Source: JAQXGO01 sp045592445
GTDB lineage: Bacteria > Bacillota > Clostridia > UMGS1883 > UMGS1540
Assembly: GCA_045592445.1 (NCBI GenBank)
Contig: JAZNUV010000033.1
Coordinates: 1-45,161 of the forward strand
Direction of reading: 5' to 3'
DNA length: 45,161 nt
Within the stretch, counting starts at the first letter, position 1. Each line of letters begins with the position of its first letter. A program made the translations under genes and the position numbers. Under the pieces are notes generated by a model. That model made no database searches, was not told where the DNA came from, and worked only from the letters and a program-made list of their open reading frames with translations. Below, piece by piece: positions 15,955-24,589 of this stretch.

Positions 15955-16272
15955 ATGCAAGTATTTGAGCGCATCTACCATATTGTTCGCCAAATTCCGC
16001 GCGGACACGTCGCCACATACGGTCAAATTGCCACTTTAGCGGGCAACCCGCGTCTTGCGCGTGTTGTAGGGTATGCACTGCATGCAAACCCTGATCCCGA
16101 TACCATTCCCTGTTTCCGCGTTGTAAACCGCCACGGTGCAGTTTCCAAATCGTTTGTCTTTGGCGGTGAAAATATGCAAATCCAACTTCTAGAAGCCGAA
16201 GGTATTGTTGTAAAAGACGGTAAAATTGACCTGTCTGTATATGGATGGAAGCCCAATTTAAAGCCATTCTGA
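15955..16272 (+). CDS. MGMT-family DNA alkyltransferase-like protein
   Basis: A 105-residue protein equal to the C-terminal DNA-binding/active-site domain of O6-alkylguanine-DNA methyltransferase. It contains the winged-helix start IPRGHVATYGQIA, the helix with the likely arginine finger (RLARVVGYALHANP), and the active-site region IPCFRVVN (51-58). The acceptor Cys53 is present, but the His of the canonical PCHR, which activates the Cys, is Phe. Alkyltransferase-like (ATL) proteins usually have Trp in place of Cys, so this is neither typical class. GAAAGGAA precedes the ATG. Whether it transfers alkyl groups or only flags lesions is open. Confidence 0.85.
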   Translation: MQVFERIYHIVRQIPRGHVATYGQIATLAGNPRLARVVGYALHANPDPDTIPCFRVVNRHGAVSKSFVFGGENMQIQLLEAEGIVVKDGKIDLSVYGWKPNLKPF

Positions 16273-16301
16273 AAAAAAATTCACTTATTTATCCAAAAGT
16301 A

Positions 16302-16331
16302 TTGACATTGTCTTGTCACCCGTGCTACAAT
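16302..16331 (+). promoter_or_regulatory. sigma-A promoter of the ABC exporter gene
   Basis: TTGACA (16302-16307) and TACAAT (16326-16331) with an 18-base spacer. The leader of about 75 bases contains a weak inverted repeat (ACAGCAG/CTGTTGT). Confidence 0.7.
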
Positions 16332-16414
16332 AACCTCGAAAAGACCCAATCATTTTATAAACAGCAGTAGATGTCTGTTGTGTAATTTTTACAACTTATA
16401 AAGGAGTGGGGACA

Positions 16415-18196
16415 ATGAAAAAACGTAAGTATGATTATGAAGAAATCTTTCTCCGATGTGATGCAAAAAAACATCCGCTTAAAATTTTAATACTTTTATT
16501 TAGAGACAATTTGAGCAGGTATTTGCTGTCAATTGTTTTTTTTGTACTCAAAAATCTGCCGGTATGGATTTTACCGCTCATTACCGCGGGTATTATTGAT
16601 GCTGCAACTAAGCCGACGGATGATACGTTGCGTCGCATTCTTGTATATTTTATCGGCGGTGTAATTATTATCGGACAGAACATTCCATCCCAGCAATGCG
16701 AAACGTTTTTTACAAGCCATGCTACACGTGATCTTGAAATGCGTCTTCGCTACGCGCTTGTCCGTAAATTACAGCATTTGACGATTTCTTTTCACAAAAA
16801 TCTGTCCTCTGGCCGCATTCAATCCAAAGTACTTCGCGATGTAGATAATATCGAAGCACTGTCCAAAACAATGATAACAAGCGTCACACAATCCATTATT
16901 TCCACACTTGTGTTTTCTGTTATTACATATCTGCACAGCCCGTATGTTGCATTGTTCTTCCTGCTCACTGTCCCCGTGGCTGCTCTTTTGATACGCGGCT
17001 TTCGCAGTAACATAAGCCGTACTGTTACTGAGTTTCGTAAAGAAATAGAGCATATGTCCTCAGACGTGGCTGAAATGGTGGAAATGATTCCTGTTACAAA
17101 AGCACACGGTCTTGAACATGTAGAAACAAAAAAGCTGAATCAGAATTTACAGAATGTGCAGAAAAAAGCCGTGCGTACTGATGCTATACAAACGCTGTTC
17201 GGCTCCTCATCTTATGTTGCTTTTCAGATTTTTCAGCTTGCATGTCTTTGCTTTACGGGAATTATCGCCTATCGCGGTGAAATTTCCGTCGGTGAGATTG
17301 CGCTATTTCAAAGCTATTTTAACCAGCTTCTCGGTTGCGTAAGCAGTCTTCTCACCTTGTATCCTGCCATCGCCAAAGGTTTTGAATCTCTAGGCTCCGT
17401 ATCTGAGATTTTAGCCTCTACTGATATTGAAAACAACCGCGGAAAAAAGCGCCTGCAAACAATCGATGGCAGTTTCGAATTTAAAAATGTTGGCTTTGTA
17501 TACCCCGATGACCCATCCAGCCATGTTCTGACAGATTTTAACCTGAGTGTGAAAAAGGGTGAATATATAGCGTTTGTGGGTGAATCAGGTTCGGGTAAAA
17601 CAACCGCTCTTAATCTTTTAATCGGCTTCCATTTCCCTACGGAAGGTTCTCTTTCGATTGATGGGCACGACCTGCGTGACATAAATCTGACGGCTTATCG
17701 TAAGCATATTGCTGTTGTATCGCAAAACAACATTCTTTTCTCAGGGAATGTTCGGGATAATATCACGTACGGATTATCCAACGTAAGTGATGATGATGTA
17801 AACCGTGTAATTGACCTTGCCAATCTTCGTGAGGTGGTTGACAGTTTGCCTGAAGGCATTTACACCCAAATCGGTGAGCATGGCGGTCGCCTTTCCGGCG
17901 GTCAGCGGCAACGCATAGCGATTGCCCGCGCCATGATACGCGACCCGAAAATCATTCTTTTGGACGAGGCAACCAGTGCACTTGATAATGTATCGGAACA
18001 TAAAGTGCAGGAAGCAATGGACAAGCTAATTCACGGGCGTACAACATTTGTTGTTGCACATCGTCTGTCTACCATACGAAACGCAGACCGTATTGTTGTT
18101 ATGAAAGACGGGCGTTGTGTAGAAGTTGGCGATTATGACACACTCCTTGCAAATCAAGGCTACTTCTACCAACTTGCAAAACTGCAAGAGCATTAA
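16415..18196 (+). CDS. ABC exporter, ATPase/permease fusion (MsbA-like)
   Basis: A 593-residue half transporter. The N-terminal membrane domain (about 30-325) has six predicted spans; the C-terminal ATPase has Walker A GESGSGKT (389-396), Q-loop in VVSQNN, signature LSGGQ (493-497), Walker B IILLDEAT (513-520) and the H-loop VVAHRLS. All catalytic residues are intact, and it is expected to work as a homodimer or with a partner half elsewhere. The start ATG follows AAAGGAGTGGGG; an upstream GTG lies within that ribosome binding site. It is monocistronic with its own promoter. Substrate (lipid, peptide or drug) cannot be told. Confidence 0.93.
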   Translation: MKKRKYDYEEIFLRCDAKKHPLKILILLFRDNLSRYLLSIVFFVLKNLPVWILPLITAGIIDAATKPTDDTLRRILVYFIGGVIIIGQNIPSQQCETFFTSHATRDLEMRLRYALVRKLQHLTISFHKNLSSGRIQSKVLRDVDNIEALSKTMITSVTQSIISTLVFSVITYLHSPYVALFFLLTVPVAALLIRGFRSNISRTVTEFRKEIEHMSSDVAEMVEMIPVTKAHGLEHVETKKLNQNLQNVQKKAVRTDAIQTLFGSSSYVAFQIFQLACLCFTGIIAYRGEISVGEIALFQSYFNQLLGCVSSLLTLYPAIAKGFESLGSVSEILASTDIENNRGKKRLQTIDGSFEFKNVGFVYPDDPSSHVLTDFNLSVKKGEYIAFVGESGSGKTTALNLLIGFHFPTEGSLSIDGHDLRDINLTAYRKHIAVVSQNNILFSGNVRDNITYGLSNVSDDDVNRVIDLANLREVVDSLPEGIYTQIGEHGGRLSGGQRQRIAIARAMIRDPKIILLDEATSALDNVSEHKVQEAMDKLIHGRTTFVVAHRLSTIRNADRIVVMKDGRCVEVGDYDTLLANQGYFYQLAKLQEH

Positions 18197-18223
18197 ATCC
18201 TTCTTTATTTATATAAGACATGC

Positions 18224-18251
18224 ACACCTATCTCCTCCTGCGCATAAAGTA
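18224..18251 (+). promoter_or_regulatory. candidate sigma-K/sigma-E type promoter of sigK
   Basis: CATAAAGTA (18243-18251) fits the sigma-K -10 pattern CATAnnnTA, and AC at 18224-18225 lies 17 bases before it, as in the sigma-K -35. No sigma-A promoter is visible in the gap. This would fit autoregulation of sigK in the mother cell. Confidence 0.5.
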
Positions 18252-18280
18252 GTAAGGTATAAAAAGAGGAGGGATTGGAT

Positions 18281-18976
18281 TTGTGGGCATACATAACAGC
18301 ATTTTTATTTCGCAATCTTTTCATGGTCTCTTACGTAAGCACAGCGGGCTCATTCCCCAAACCGTTGACCTTGGAGGAAGAGGATGCCTATGTGGCACGC
18401 TGGGAAGAAGGCGATGAGGAAGCAAAAAACATTTTAATCGAACACAATCTGCGCCTTGTTGTTCATGTTGTAAAAAAATATCAAGGGTGTGGCATTGATG
18501 CAGACGATTTAATTTCTATCGGTACAATCGGCCTTATCAAAGCCATCTCTACATACAATAGCTCCAAAAAAATCAGAATTGCAACCTACGCCGCACGATG
18601 TATCGAAAATGAAGTTTTAATGGTCTTACGTGCAGGAAAAAAGCTGCAAAATGAAGTGTCTCTCCACGAACCAATCGGCTTTGATAAAGAAGGGAACGAA
18701 GTCAGTCTTTTAGATGTTTTGGATAGCAGTGACGAGGATATCACAGAAAAAATAGATATGAAGTACCGCATCAAACAGCTTTACAGTGCCATGCGCCACT
18801 CCCTTCGGCCACGCGAACAAAAAGTTCTTTCCATGCGCTACGGTCTTTGCGGTGCAGAGGAAGGAACACAAAGAGAAGTTGCAAAAAAGCTTGGCATTTC
18901 CCGCTCCTACGTTAGCCGTATTGAAAAAAAAGCGGTACAAAAGCTGACGGCAGCCTTAGAACCGCTTTTTGACTAA
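18281..18976 (+). CDS. sigK: RNA polymerase sporulation sigma factor, pro-sigma-K
   Basis: Late mother-cell sigma factor. The N-terminus is hydrophobic (LWAYITAFLFRNLFMVS) and aligns with the pro-peptide of B. subtilis pro-sigma-K, ahead of YVSTAGSFPKPL where the mature protein would begin; this implies membrane tethering and proteolytic activation by a SpoIVFB-like protease. Region 2 contains NLRLVVHVVKKY, DLISIGTIGLIKA and ATYAARCIENE; region 4 has REQKVLSMRYGL and the helix-turn-helix GISRSYVSRIEKKA. The gene is uninterrupted, with no skin element. Start is TTG at 18281, seven bases after GGAGGG; a TTG two codons earlier is the alternative. Terminated by a hairpin inside the convergent deacetylase gene. 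Confidence 0.93.
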   Translation: MWAYITAFLFRNLFMVSYVSTAGSFPKPLTLEEEDAYVARWEEGDEEAKNILIEHNLRLVVHVVKKYQGCGIDADDLISIGTIGLIKAISTYNSSKKIRIATYAARCIENEVLMVLRAGKKLQNEVSLHEPIGFDKEGNEVSLLDVLDSSDEDITEKIDMKYRIKQLYSAMRHSLRPREQKVLSMRYGLCGAEEGTQREVAKKLGISRSYVSRIEKKAVQKLTAALEPLFD

Positions 18977-18989
18977 AAAATATTAGTTA

Positions 18990-19775
18990 TTATCGGCTCG
19001 ATGATTCATCGGGCTGATTTTCTTTTTTCCATTGCCGTCCTGCATGGTCAATACGATAATTGTCTTTATAAATAAGCTCCCCTACCGTTTTGAATTCATA
19101 GCCCGCGGCACGAATTTCTTTGATGATACCGGGTAACGCATCCGCCGTTTGTTCTGTCCCGTTGTGAAGCAAAATAATAGAACCGTTATGAATACGTTGC
19201 AGAATCCTTTCTGTCATTTCCGTTTCCGAAAGTCCCTTCCAATCTAAACTGTCTACATCCCACTGTATGCAGTACCGTCCGGTTTTTTCGCATGCCTCTA
19301 CAACTTTTTCGTTATACTCGCCGTATGGTGCGCGAAATAGTTTGGAGTCCGCACCATGTGCCTTTAAAAGCTTATCACACGCATCCATATCTGCGCACAT
19401 TTTCTCAATATCCAAAGTGTTATAGTGCGCATGATTATAGGAATGATTTCCCATCTCATGTCCGTCTGCCAGAATTTTTTTTACTGCTTCGGGATACTTC
19501 TCCACCCATGTTCCCACAGCAAAAAAAGTACATTTAATATTATTTTGCCGTAATGTTTCCAATATTTGGTCGATATCCGTGTCGTTCCATGCTGCATTCA
19601 GCGTCAATGCGACGACCTTGTCCTCTGTTTCTACAGCATAAATCGGCAATGATGTTTCATTTTGAGCGCCCGTCGGCACTGCATTCACTCCTGCAAGTGA
19701 CACTACAAAAACCGATGCCAAAAGTGCAATGCAAACTGTCATAATTACATACTTATCCACTACAAAAATTTTCAT
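18990..19775 (-). CDS. sporulation-type polysaccharide deacetylase (NodB domain)
   Basis: A 261-residue exported or membrane-anchored protein: signal anchor at about 10-32, then a NodB homology domain (about 53-235). Motif 2 HSYNH (111-115, metal ligands), motif 3 RAPYG (148-152), motif 4 DSLDWKG and motif 5 LLHN (202-205) are intact. Motif 1, usually TFDDG with the catalytic base and a metal Asp, reads TLNAAWND (58-65), as I recall for YlxY/PdaB-like spore proteins. It would act on glycan in the cell wall or spore cortex. GGGAGG precedes the ATG. It converges on sigK, fitting a sporulation role. Enzymatic activity is uncertain. Confidence 0.88.
   Translation of the reverse strand: MKIFVVDKYVIMTVCIALLASVFVVSLAGVNAVPTGAQNETSLPIYAVETEDKVVALTLNAAWNDTDIDQILETLRQNNIKCTFFAVGTWVEKYPEAVKKILADGHEMGNHSYNHAHYNTLDIEKMCADMDACDKLLKAHGADSKLFRAPYGEYNEKVVEACEKTGRYCIQWDVDSLDWKGLSETEMTERILQRIHNGSIILLHNGTEQTADALPGIIKEIRAAGYEFKTVGELIYKDNYRIDHAGRQWKKENQPDESSSR
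18992..19028 (+). terminator. sigK terminator embedded in the deacetylase coding end
   Basis: Hairpin 18992-19017 (13-bp stem with two G-U pairs) followed by TTTTCTTTTTT; it overlaps the last codons (DESSSR and stop) of the convergent deacetylase gene. Confidence 0.8.
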
Positions 19776-19878
19776 AAAAATCCTCCCACTATTGTTATAC
19801 TATTCCATACTATATATTTAAACAAACGATTCTTCATGCAATTTTTCTTTTATCATTGAAAAAAAATAAAAAAATGTA

Positions 19879-19907
19879 TTGACAAAATGAGTTAAACACG
19901 ATATAAT
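19879..19907 (+). promoter_or_regulatory. consensus sigma-A promoter of rpmF
   Basis: TTGACA (19879-19884) and TATAAT (19902-19907), both perfect, 17-base spacer. Confidence 0.9.
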
Positions 19908-19969
19908 ACAATTTATTACAGTAAGTATTTTTTAAACTGTGTTTTTGGTAGAAAGATGAGGTGTTAAAG

Positions 19970-20149
19970 ATGGCAGTACCGAAGAATAAAACGTCAAAGG
20001 CCAGACGCGATAAGAGACGTGCAACGTACAGATTGGATGCCCCCGGCATGATTGAATGTCCGAAGTGCAAGGCATTAATCCGTCCCCATCGCATTTGCAG
20101 TGCCTGCGGCTACTATAAAGGCAGAGAAGTTGTTAAAGTTGGCGAATAA
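19970..20149 (+). CDS. rpmF: 50S ribosomal protein L32
   Basis: A 59-residue zinc-ribbon ribosomal protein. It begins MAVPKNKTSKARRDKRR as is typical for L32, with four Cys in CPKCKALIRPHRICSACG, the zinc-binding (C+) form. GATGAGG precedes the ATG. It has a consensus promoter and its own terminator and appears monocistronic; the common partner yceD (DUF177) is not directly upstream. Confidence 0.97.
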   Translation: MAVPKNKTSKARRDKRRATYRLDAPGMIECPKCKALIRPHRICSACGYYKGREVVKVGE

Positions 20150-20155
20150 TCGCTT

Positions 20156-20187
20156 TCGGGCGGCATAGCCGCCCGATTTACGCTTTT
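20156..20187 (+). terminator. terminator of rpmF
   Basis: Nine-bp GC-rich stem (20156-20164 with 20168-20176), three-base loop, and a T-run six bases later. Confidence 0.82.
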
Positions 20188-20250
20188 TTGGTCTATGGCA
20201 TCCGCACAACTGTTTGGCACACACCGTATCATAATAAGGGAGCGTTATTT

Positions 20251-20514
20251 ATGTTATCTCGGAACGTAGTCGTACAAAATCAAGTTGGTTTACATGCAAA
20301 AACCGCTACACTATTTATTCAAAAGGCGAATGAGTTTTCTGCCGGCATTTGGGTTGAAAGAGAAGAGCGCCGCGTAAACGCAAAAAGTCTTTTGGGTGTT
20401 TTGTCGCTCGGTATTACACGCGGTACGGAAATTACATTGTCTGCCGACGGAGTCGATGCAGTCGACGCGCTTGATGCACTTGTCAAGCTCATTTCATGCG
20501 GTGCCTGTGAATAG
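20251..20514 (+). CDS. HPr-family phosphocarrier protein
   Basis: An 87-residue protein of HPr size. The phosphorylatable His15 lies in GLHAKTAT (13-20), and the regulatory serine is conserved at position 46 in NAKSLLG, which suggests HprK/P and CcpA-type regulation. The residues after His15 are Lys17 and Thr18 instead of the almost invariant Arg17 and Pro18; Lys keeps the charge. It may be a true HPr or a Crh-like regulatory form with weakened PTS transfer. AAGGGAG precedes the ATG by eight bases. It is followed by a terminator, then uvrC. Confidence 0.88.
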   Translation: MLSRNVVVQNQVGLHAKTATLFIQKANEFSAGIWVEREERRVNAKSLLGVLSLGITRGTEITLSADGVDAVDALDALVKLISCGACE

Positions 20515-20528
20515 GTATTTTATTCTGA

Positions 20529-20554
20529 AACAGCCTTATATGGGCTGTTTTTTT
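20529..20554 (+). terminator. terminator after the HPr-family gene
   Basis: AACAGCC and GGCTGTT (20529-20535, 20543-20549) form a 7-bp stem followed by a run of T to 20554. Confidence 0.8.
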
Positions 20555-20582
20555 AATCATATGCATATTGGCAGAAAGTGAA

Positions 20583-22433
20583 ATGCATACTATGGCTATG
20601 AATGAAAAAATTATTGAAAAACTGAAAACATTGCCTGCATCTCCCGGCGTTTACATTATGCGGGATGAAAAAGGCACAGTCATTTATGTCGGCAAGGCTA
20701 AAATCTTAAAAAACCGTGTCCGTCAATATTTTCGTGCAGGCACAGTGCATACGCCGAAAGTACTTGCCATGATTGAAAAAATTGACGACTTTTCTTATAT
20801 AATAACGGACACGGAGTTTGAATCACTTTGTCTTGAATTGAATTTAATTAAGGAACACCGCCCTCGATATAACATTCTTTTAAAGGATGACAAAGGCTAT
20901 CCTTTTATTAAAATCACGAACGAGATGTATCCGCGCATTGTGCTTGCCCGGCGGGATTTAGGTGACGGCGCTCGTTACTTTGGCCCCTACCCTTCTGCTT
21001 CTGTTGTATATGAGACATTAGATGTTATACGGAAAATATTTAAGGTTCAGCATTGTAATAAAAAATTTCCGCGCGATATAGGACATGACCGCCCATGTCT
21101 GTACCATGCCATGCATCGGTGTGATGCGCCATGTACAGGTCTCATTCCCCTTTCGGAATACCAAAGTCGTTTTGAAGAAATTGCGCGTTTTTTAAATGGA
21201 GAGCATACAAGACTTCTGCAAGAATTAGAAAATAAAATGAAAATGCATGCGGAGAAAATGGAATTTGAAGCAGCTGCGGGCTATCGTGATAAAATTGATG
21301 GCATCCGTCGGATTGCAAAGGATCAAAAGGTAATTGGCAACTATAAAAATGCAGATATTTTTGCCGTTGTCGGTAGCGATGATTTAGCCGTCTTTTCCAT
21401 ATTCTTTCTTCGTGGCGGTAAGCTTTTAGGCAGTCGCGTACACCGTGCTGAGAATATCCTGTATACAGATACCGGCGAAATCATGGAGGATTTTATTACA
21501 GCGTATTATAATCAGGATGTATACGTGCCTGAAAATATTGTTTCTGCATGCCCCCTTCCGAACGCCGCGGACACGGCGCGGTATCTTTCCGAAAAACGCG
21601 GCAAGGCAGTATCGGTGCGTACACCGCAGCGCGGTACGCTCCGCCAGCTTTGCGATATGGCAGAAAAAAACTGCACGCATGCACTTGAAAATTTCCGAAT
21701 GGATGTACTGCGGAAAACGAATCGCGATAAGGCTCTGTCCGAGCTTGCGCGCGAAATCGGTATGGACACTCCGCCCGCCAGAATTGAGGCATACGATATT
21801 TCGAACACAGGTGGCAGTGAAAGTGTTGGCTCGATGGTTGTGTTCTTAAATGGTAAAAAAGCCCCCGATGCATATAAGCGATTTAAAATCAAATTTATCA
21901 TCGGCTCGAATGACTATGACTCAATGAAAGAGGTTTTGGCGCGCCGCTTTATGCGATATCATGATAGTGATGCAGGGTTTGAAACTTGCCCCGACCTTAT
22001 ATTGGTGGACGGCGGCAAAGGACATGTCGCCGCCGCGGAAGAAGTGCTTTCCGACCTTGCCGTTCCCGTGCCAGTCCTTGGCATGGTAAAAGACGACCAT
22101 CATCATACACGCGGTCTTGTTCGTACGGATGGTGAAGTGCATCTTGCCCACGGCAGTGCCGCCTTCCGCCTTATCACGCTTGTGCAGGATGAGGCACATC
22201 GTTTTGCCATTTCGTATCACAAAAAATTACGTGAGAAAAAAAGTTTTGCAAGCGAGCTTGATGGGATTCGTGGCGTCGGTCCAGCCAAAAAGAAGGCACT
22301 CCTGTCACACTTTAAGTCTGTTTCTAAAATACGCGCAGCAAGCGTGGAGGAACTCGCCGCTGTCAAAGGCATTGATACAGGATGCGCACAAAATATTTAT
22401 GCCTATTTCCGACAAAAAGAAGAAAAAAAATAA
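20583..22433 (+). CDS. uvrC: excinuclease ABC subunit C
   Basis: Nucleotide-excision repair endonuclease, 616 residues, making the dual incision with UvrB. The GIY-YIG domain (about 15-95) shows PGVYIM and VIYVGKAKIL; a UVR helix (about 200-235, EKMEFEAAAGYRDKI) binds UvrB; the RNase H-like domain has EAYDISNTGG and LILVDGGKGH with catalytic Asp residues; the helix-hairpin-helix at the C-terminus reads IRGVGPAKKKALL. The start is uncertain among three ATGs within 16 bases (20583, 20592, 20598), with only a weak GAAAGTG upstream. Confidence 0.96.
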   Translation: MHTMAMNEKIIEKLKTLPASPGVYIMRDEKGTVIYVGKAKILKNRVRQYFRAGTVHTPKVLAMIEKIDDFSYIITDTEFESLCLELNLIKEHRPRYNILLKDDKGYPFIKITNEMYPRIVLARRDLGDGARYFGPYPSASVVYETLDVIRKIFKVQHCNKKFPRDIGHDRPCLYHAMHRCDAPCTGLIPLSEYQSRFEEIARFLNGEHTRLLQELENKMKMHAEKMEFEAAAGYRDKIDGIRRIAKDQKVIGNYKNADIFAVVGSDDLAVFSIFFLRGGKLLGSRVHRAENILYTDTGEIMEDFITAYYNQDVYVPENIVSACPLPNAADTARYLSEKRGKAVSVRTPQRGTLRQLCDMAEKNCTHALENFRMDVLRKTNRDKALSELAREIGMDTPPARIEAYDISNTGGSESVGSMVVFLNGKKAPDAYKRFKIKFIIGSNDYDSMKEVLARRFMRYHDSDAGFETCPDLILVDGGKGHVAAAEEVLSDLAVPVPVLGMVKDDHHHTRGLVRTDGEVHLAHGSAAFRLITLVQDEAHRFAISYHKKLREKKSFASELDGIRGVGPAKKKALLSHFKSVSKIRAASVEELAAVKGIDTGCAQNIYAYFRQKEEKK

Positions 22434-22514
22434 AAATCTCTTTACAAACCCATATAAATATGATACTGTAAAATAGATATTGTATATAAAACCGATGAAA
22501 GGGAAACAAACATT

Positions 22515-24572
22515 ATGGCAAAAAAACTGATTATTGTAGAATCTCCCGCTAAAGCCAAAACGATAAAAAAATATTTGGGGCGTGACTATACCGTCGTCGC
22601 CTCGTTTGGGCATCTGCGTGATTTGCCGAAAAGTCAACTCGGCATTGACATTGAAAATAATTTTGCCCCTAAATACATTACCATTCGTGGAAAAGGTGAC
22701 CTTATGGCCACTTTAAAAAAGGAAGCAAAAGCTGCTGATCGTGTTTTTCTTGCAACTGACCCTGACCGTGAAGGAGAAGCCATTGCATGGCATCTGGCAT
22801 TTGTTTTGGGGCTTGACCCACATTCCAAATGCCGCATTACATTTAATGAAATTACCAAAACAGCTCTAAAAGCTGCTGTATCCTCTCCGCGCGAAATTGA
22901 CCTTTCCCTAGTGGATGCACAGCAGGCACGCCGTGTGGTCGACCGCATTTTAGGATACCAACTCAGCCCGCTTTTATGGCGCAAAATTAAAAAAGGTCTG
23001 AGTGCAGGGCGTGTACAGTCTGTTTTGACACGTCTGATTGTTGAGCGCGAACAAGAAATAGATGATTTTATCCCCGAGGAATATTGGTCATTATCCGCTG
23101 AGCTTCAGGAACCGACTTCTAAAATTAAGTTTAAAGCTCGATTTCATGGTAAAGGCGGCAAAAAAATGACGGTTTCAAACCGCGAAACGGCAGAATCTAT
23201 TTTTAACGCTGTGTCTGCTGCCGCATTCACGGTTAAATCTGTAAAAAGGGACGAAAAGCAAAAATCACCTGCACCGCCTTTTACCACCAGCACCATGCAA
23301 CAAGAAGCGTCTCGTTGCCTTGGCTTTACTTCCCGCAAAACGATGTCTGCCGCACAGATACTTTATGAAGGCGTCGATATTGACGGGTTTGGTACAGTTG
23401 GTCTTATTACTTATATGCGTACGGACTCCCTTCGCATTTCTGAAGAAGCCTTGTCTTCTGTGCGTTCTTTTATTCAGCAAAAATATGGTGAAATAAACAC
23501 CCCCGCGCGCGCACGTTATTTTAAAACACGCGCCGGCGCACAGGACGCGCACGAGGCTATTCGTCCCACAAACGTTGAAATTACGCCTGAAATTGCGCGG
23601 CAAACACTTCCGAATGACCAGTATAAGCTTTATAAGCTTATCTGGGAGCGATTTGTGGCAAGCCAGATGGCAAACGCCGTATATGAAACCATGCAGGCAG
23701 ATATTATAGCCGCAGGCTATTTATTTAAATCCTCTTTTTCAAAACAGAAATTTAAAGGCTTTGAAACTTTATATAGTAACACCTCCACAGATGACCTAAC
23801 GGGCACGTTGCCACCGCTTACAGATGAGCAAACGCTCACACTGGTTGCCCCGGACATGCAACAAAACTTTACGGAACCGCCTTCCCGCTTTACGGAAGGT
23901 GCACTTGTCCGTCTGATGGAAGAAAAGGGCATTGGTCGCCCAAGTACCTACGCGCCAACCATTTCTACAATTCTGACGAGAGGCTATGTCGTACGTGAAA
24001 AGAAACTATTTCGCCCGACAGAGCTCGGTTATGTCACGACTGACCTTATGAAGGACTATTTCGGTAATATTATAAATGTTGCTTTTACTGCTGATATGGA
24101 ACGAAAGCTTGACGACGTGGAGGAAGGGACAGAAAACTGGACCGCTCTTGTGCGTGATTTTTACACTCCTTTTGCTGAGACGCTTGAGAAGGCAGATACT
24201 GCAATTGGAAAGGTAGAAGTCAAGGATGAGGAATCCGATATTATTTGTGAGAAATGCGGCCGAAACATGGTCTATAAGATGGGACGTTTTGGCAAGTTCC
24301 TGGCTTGCCCCGGCTTCCCCGAATGCCGCAATGCCAAGCCTATTGTAAAAGACATCGGCGTATCTTGCCCGAAATGCGGCGGCAAAATCCTAGAACGCCA
24401 TTCCAAAAAAGGACGTCTGTTTTATATCTGTGAAAACAGTGATGCCTGTGATGTTCTCCTTTGGGATAAGCCTACGGGCAATCTTTGCGACAAATGTGGC
24501 AGTCCTATGGTGGAAAAGAAAAAAGGAAAAGAACGTTTGGTCGTCTGTTCCAATAAGGACTGCAAATCATAA
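22515..24572 (+). CDS. topA: DNA topoisomerase I
   Basis: Type IA topoisomerase relaxing negative supercoils, 685 residues. The TOPRIM domain has IIVESPAKAKTI with Glu9 and TDPDREGEA (81-89); catalytic Tyr300 lies in GLITYMRTDS; RVQSV (166-170) and GIGRPSTYAPT are conserved. The C-terminus has three zinc-finger repeats: CEKCG...CPGFPEC, CPKCGG...CENSDAC and CDKCG...CSNKDC. AAGGGA precedes the ATG. trmFO follows after 17 bases, the same order as in B. subtilis (topA-trmFO). Confidence 0.98.
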   Translation: MAKKLIIVESPAKAKTIKKYLGRDYTVVASFGHLRDLPKSQLGIDIENNFAPKYITIRGKGDLMATLKKEAKAADRVFLATDPDREGEAIAWHLAFVLGLDPHSKCRITFNEITKTALKAAVSSPREIDLSLVDAQQARRVVDRILGYQLSPLLWRKIKKGLSAGRVQSVLTRLIVEREQEIDDFIPEEYWSLSAELQEPTSKIKFKARFHGKGGKKMTVSNRETAESIFNAVSAAAFTVKSVKRDEKQKSPAPPFTTSTMQQEASRCLGFTSRKTMSAAQILYEGVDIDGFGTVGLITYMRTDSLRISEEALSSVRSFIQQKYGEINTPARARYFKTRAGAQDAHEAIRPTNVEITPEIARQTLPNDQYKLYKLIWERFVASQMANAVYETMQADIIAAGYLFKSSFSKQKFKGFETLYSNTSTDDLTGTLPPLTDEQTLTLVAPDMQQNFTEPPSRFTEGALVRLMEEKGIGRPSTYAPTISTILTRGYVVREKKLFRPTELGYVTTDLMKDYFGNIINVAFTADMERKLDDVEEGTENWTALVRDFYTPFAETLEKADTAIGKVEVKDEESDIICEKCGRNMVYKMGRFGKFLACPGFPECRNAKPIVKDIGVSCPKCGGKILERHSKKGRLFYICENSDACDVLLWDKPTGNLCDKCGSPMVEKKKGKERLVVCSNKDCKS

Positions 24573-24589
24573 TCCATAAGGAGTTTTTT

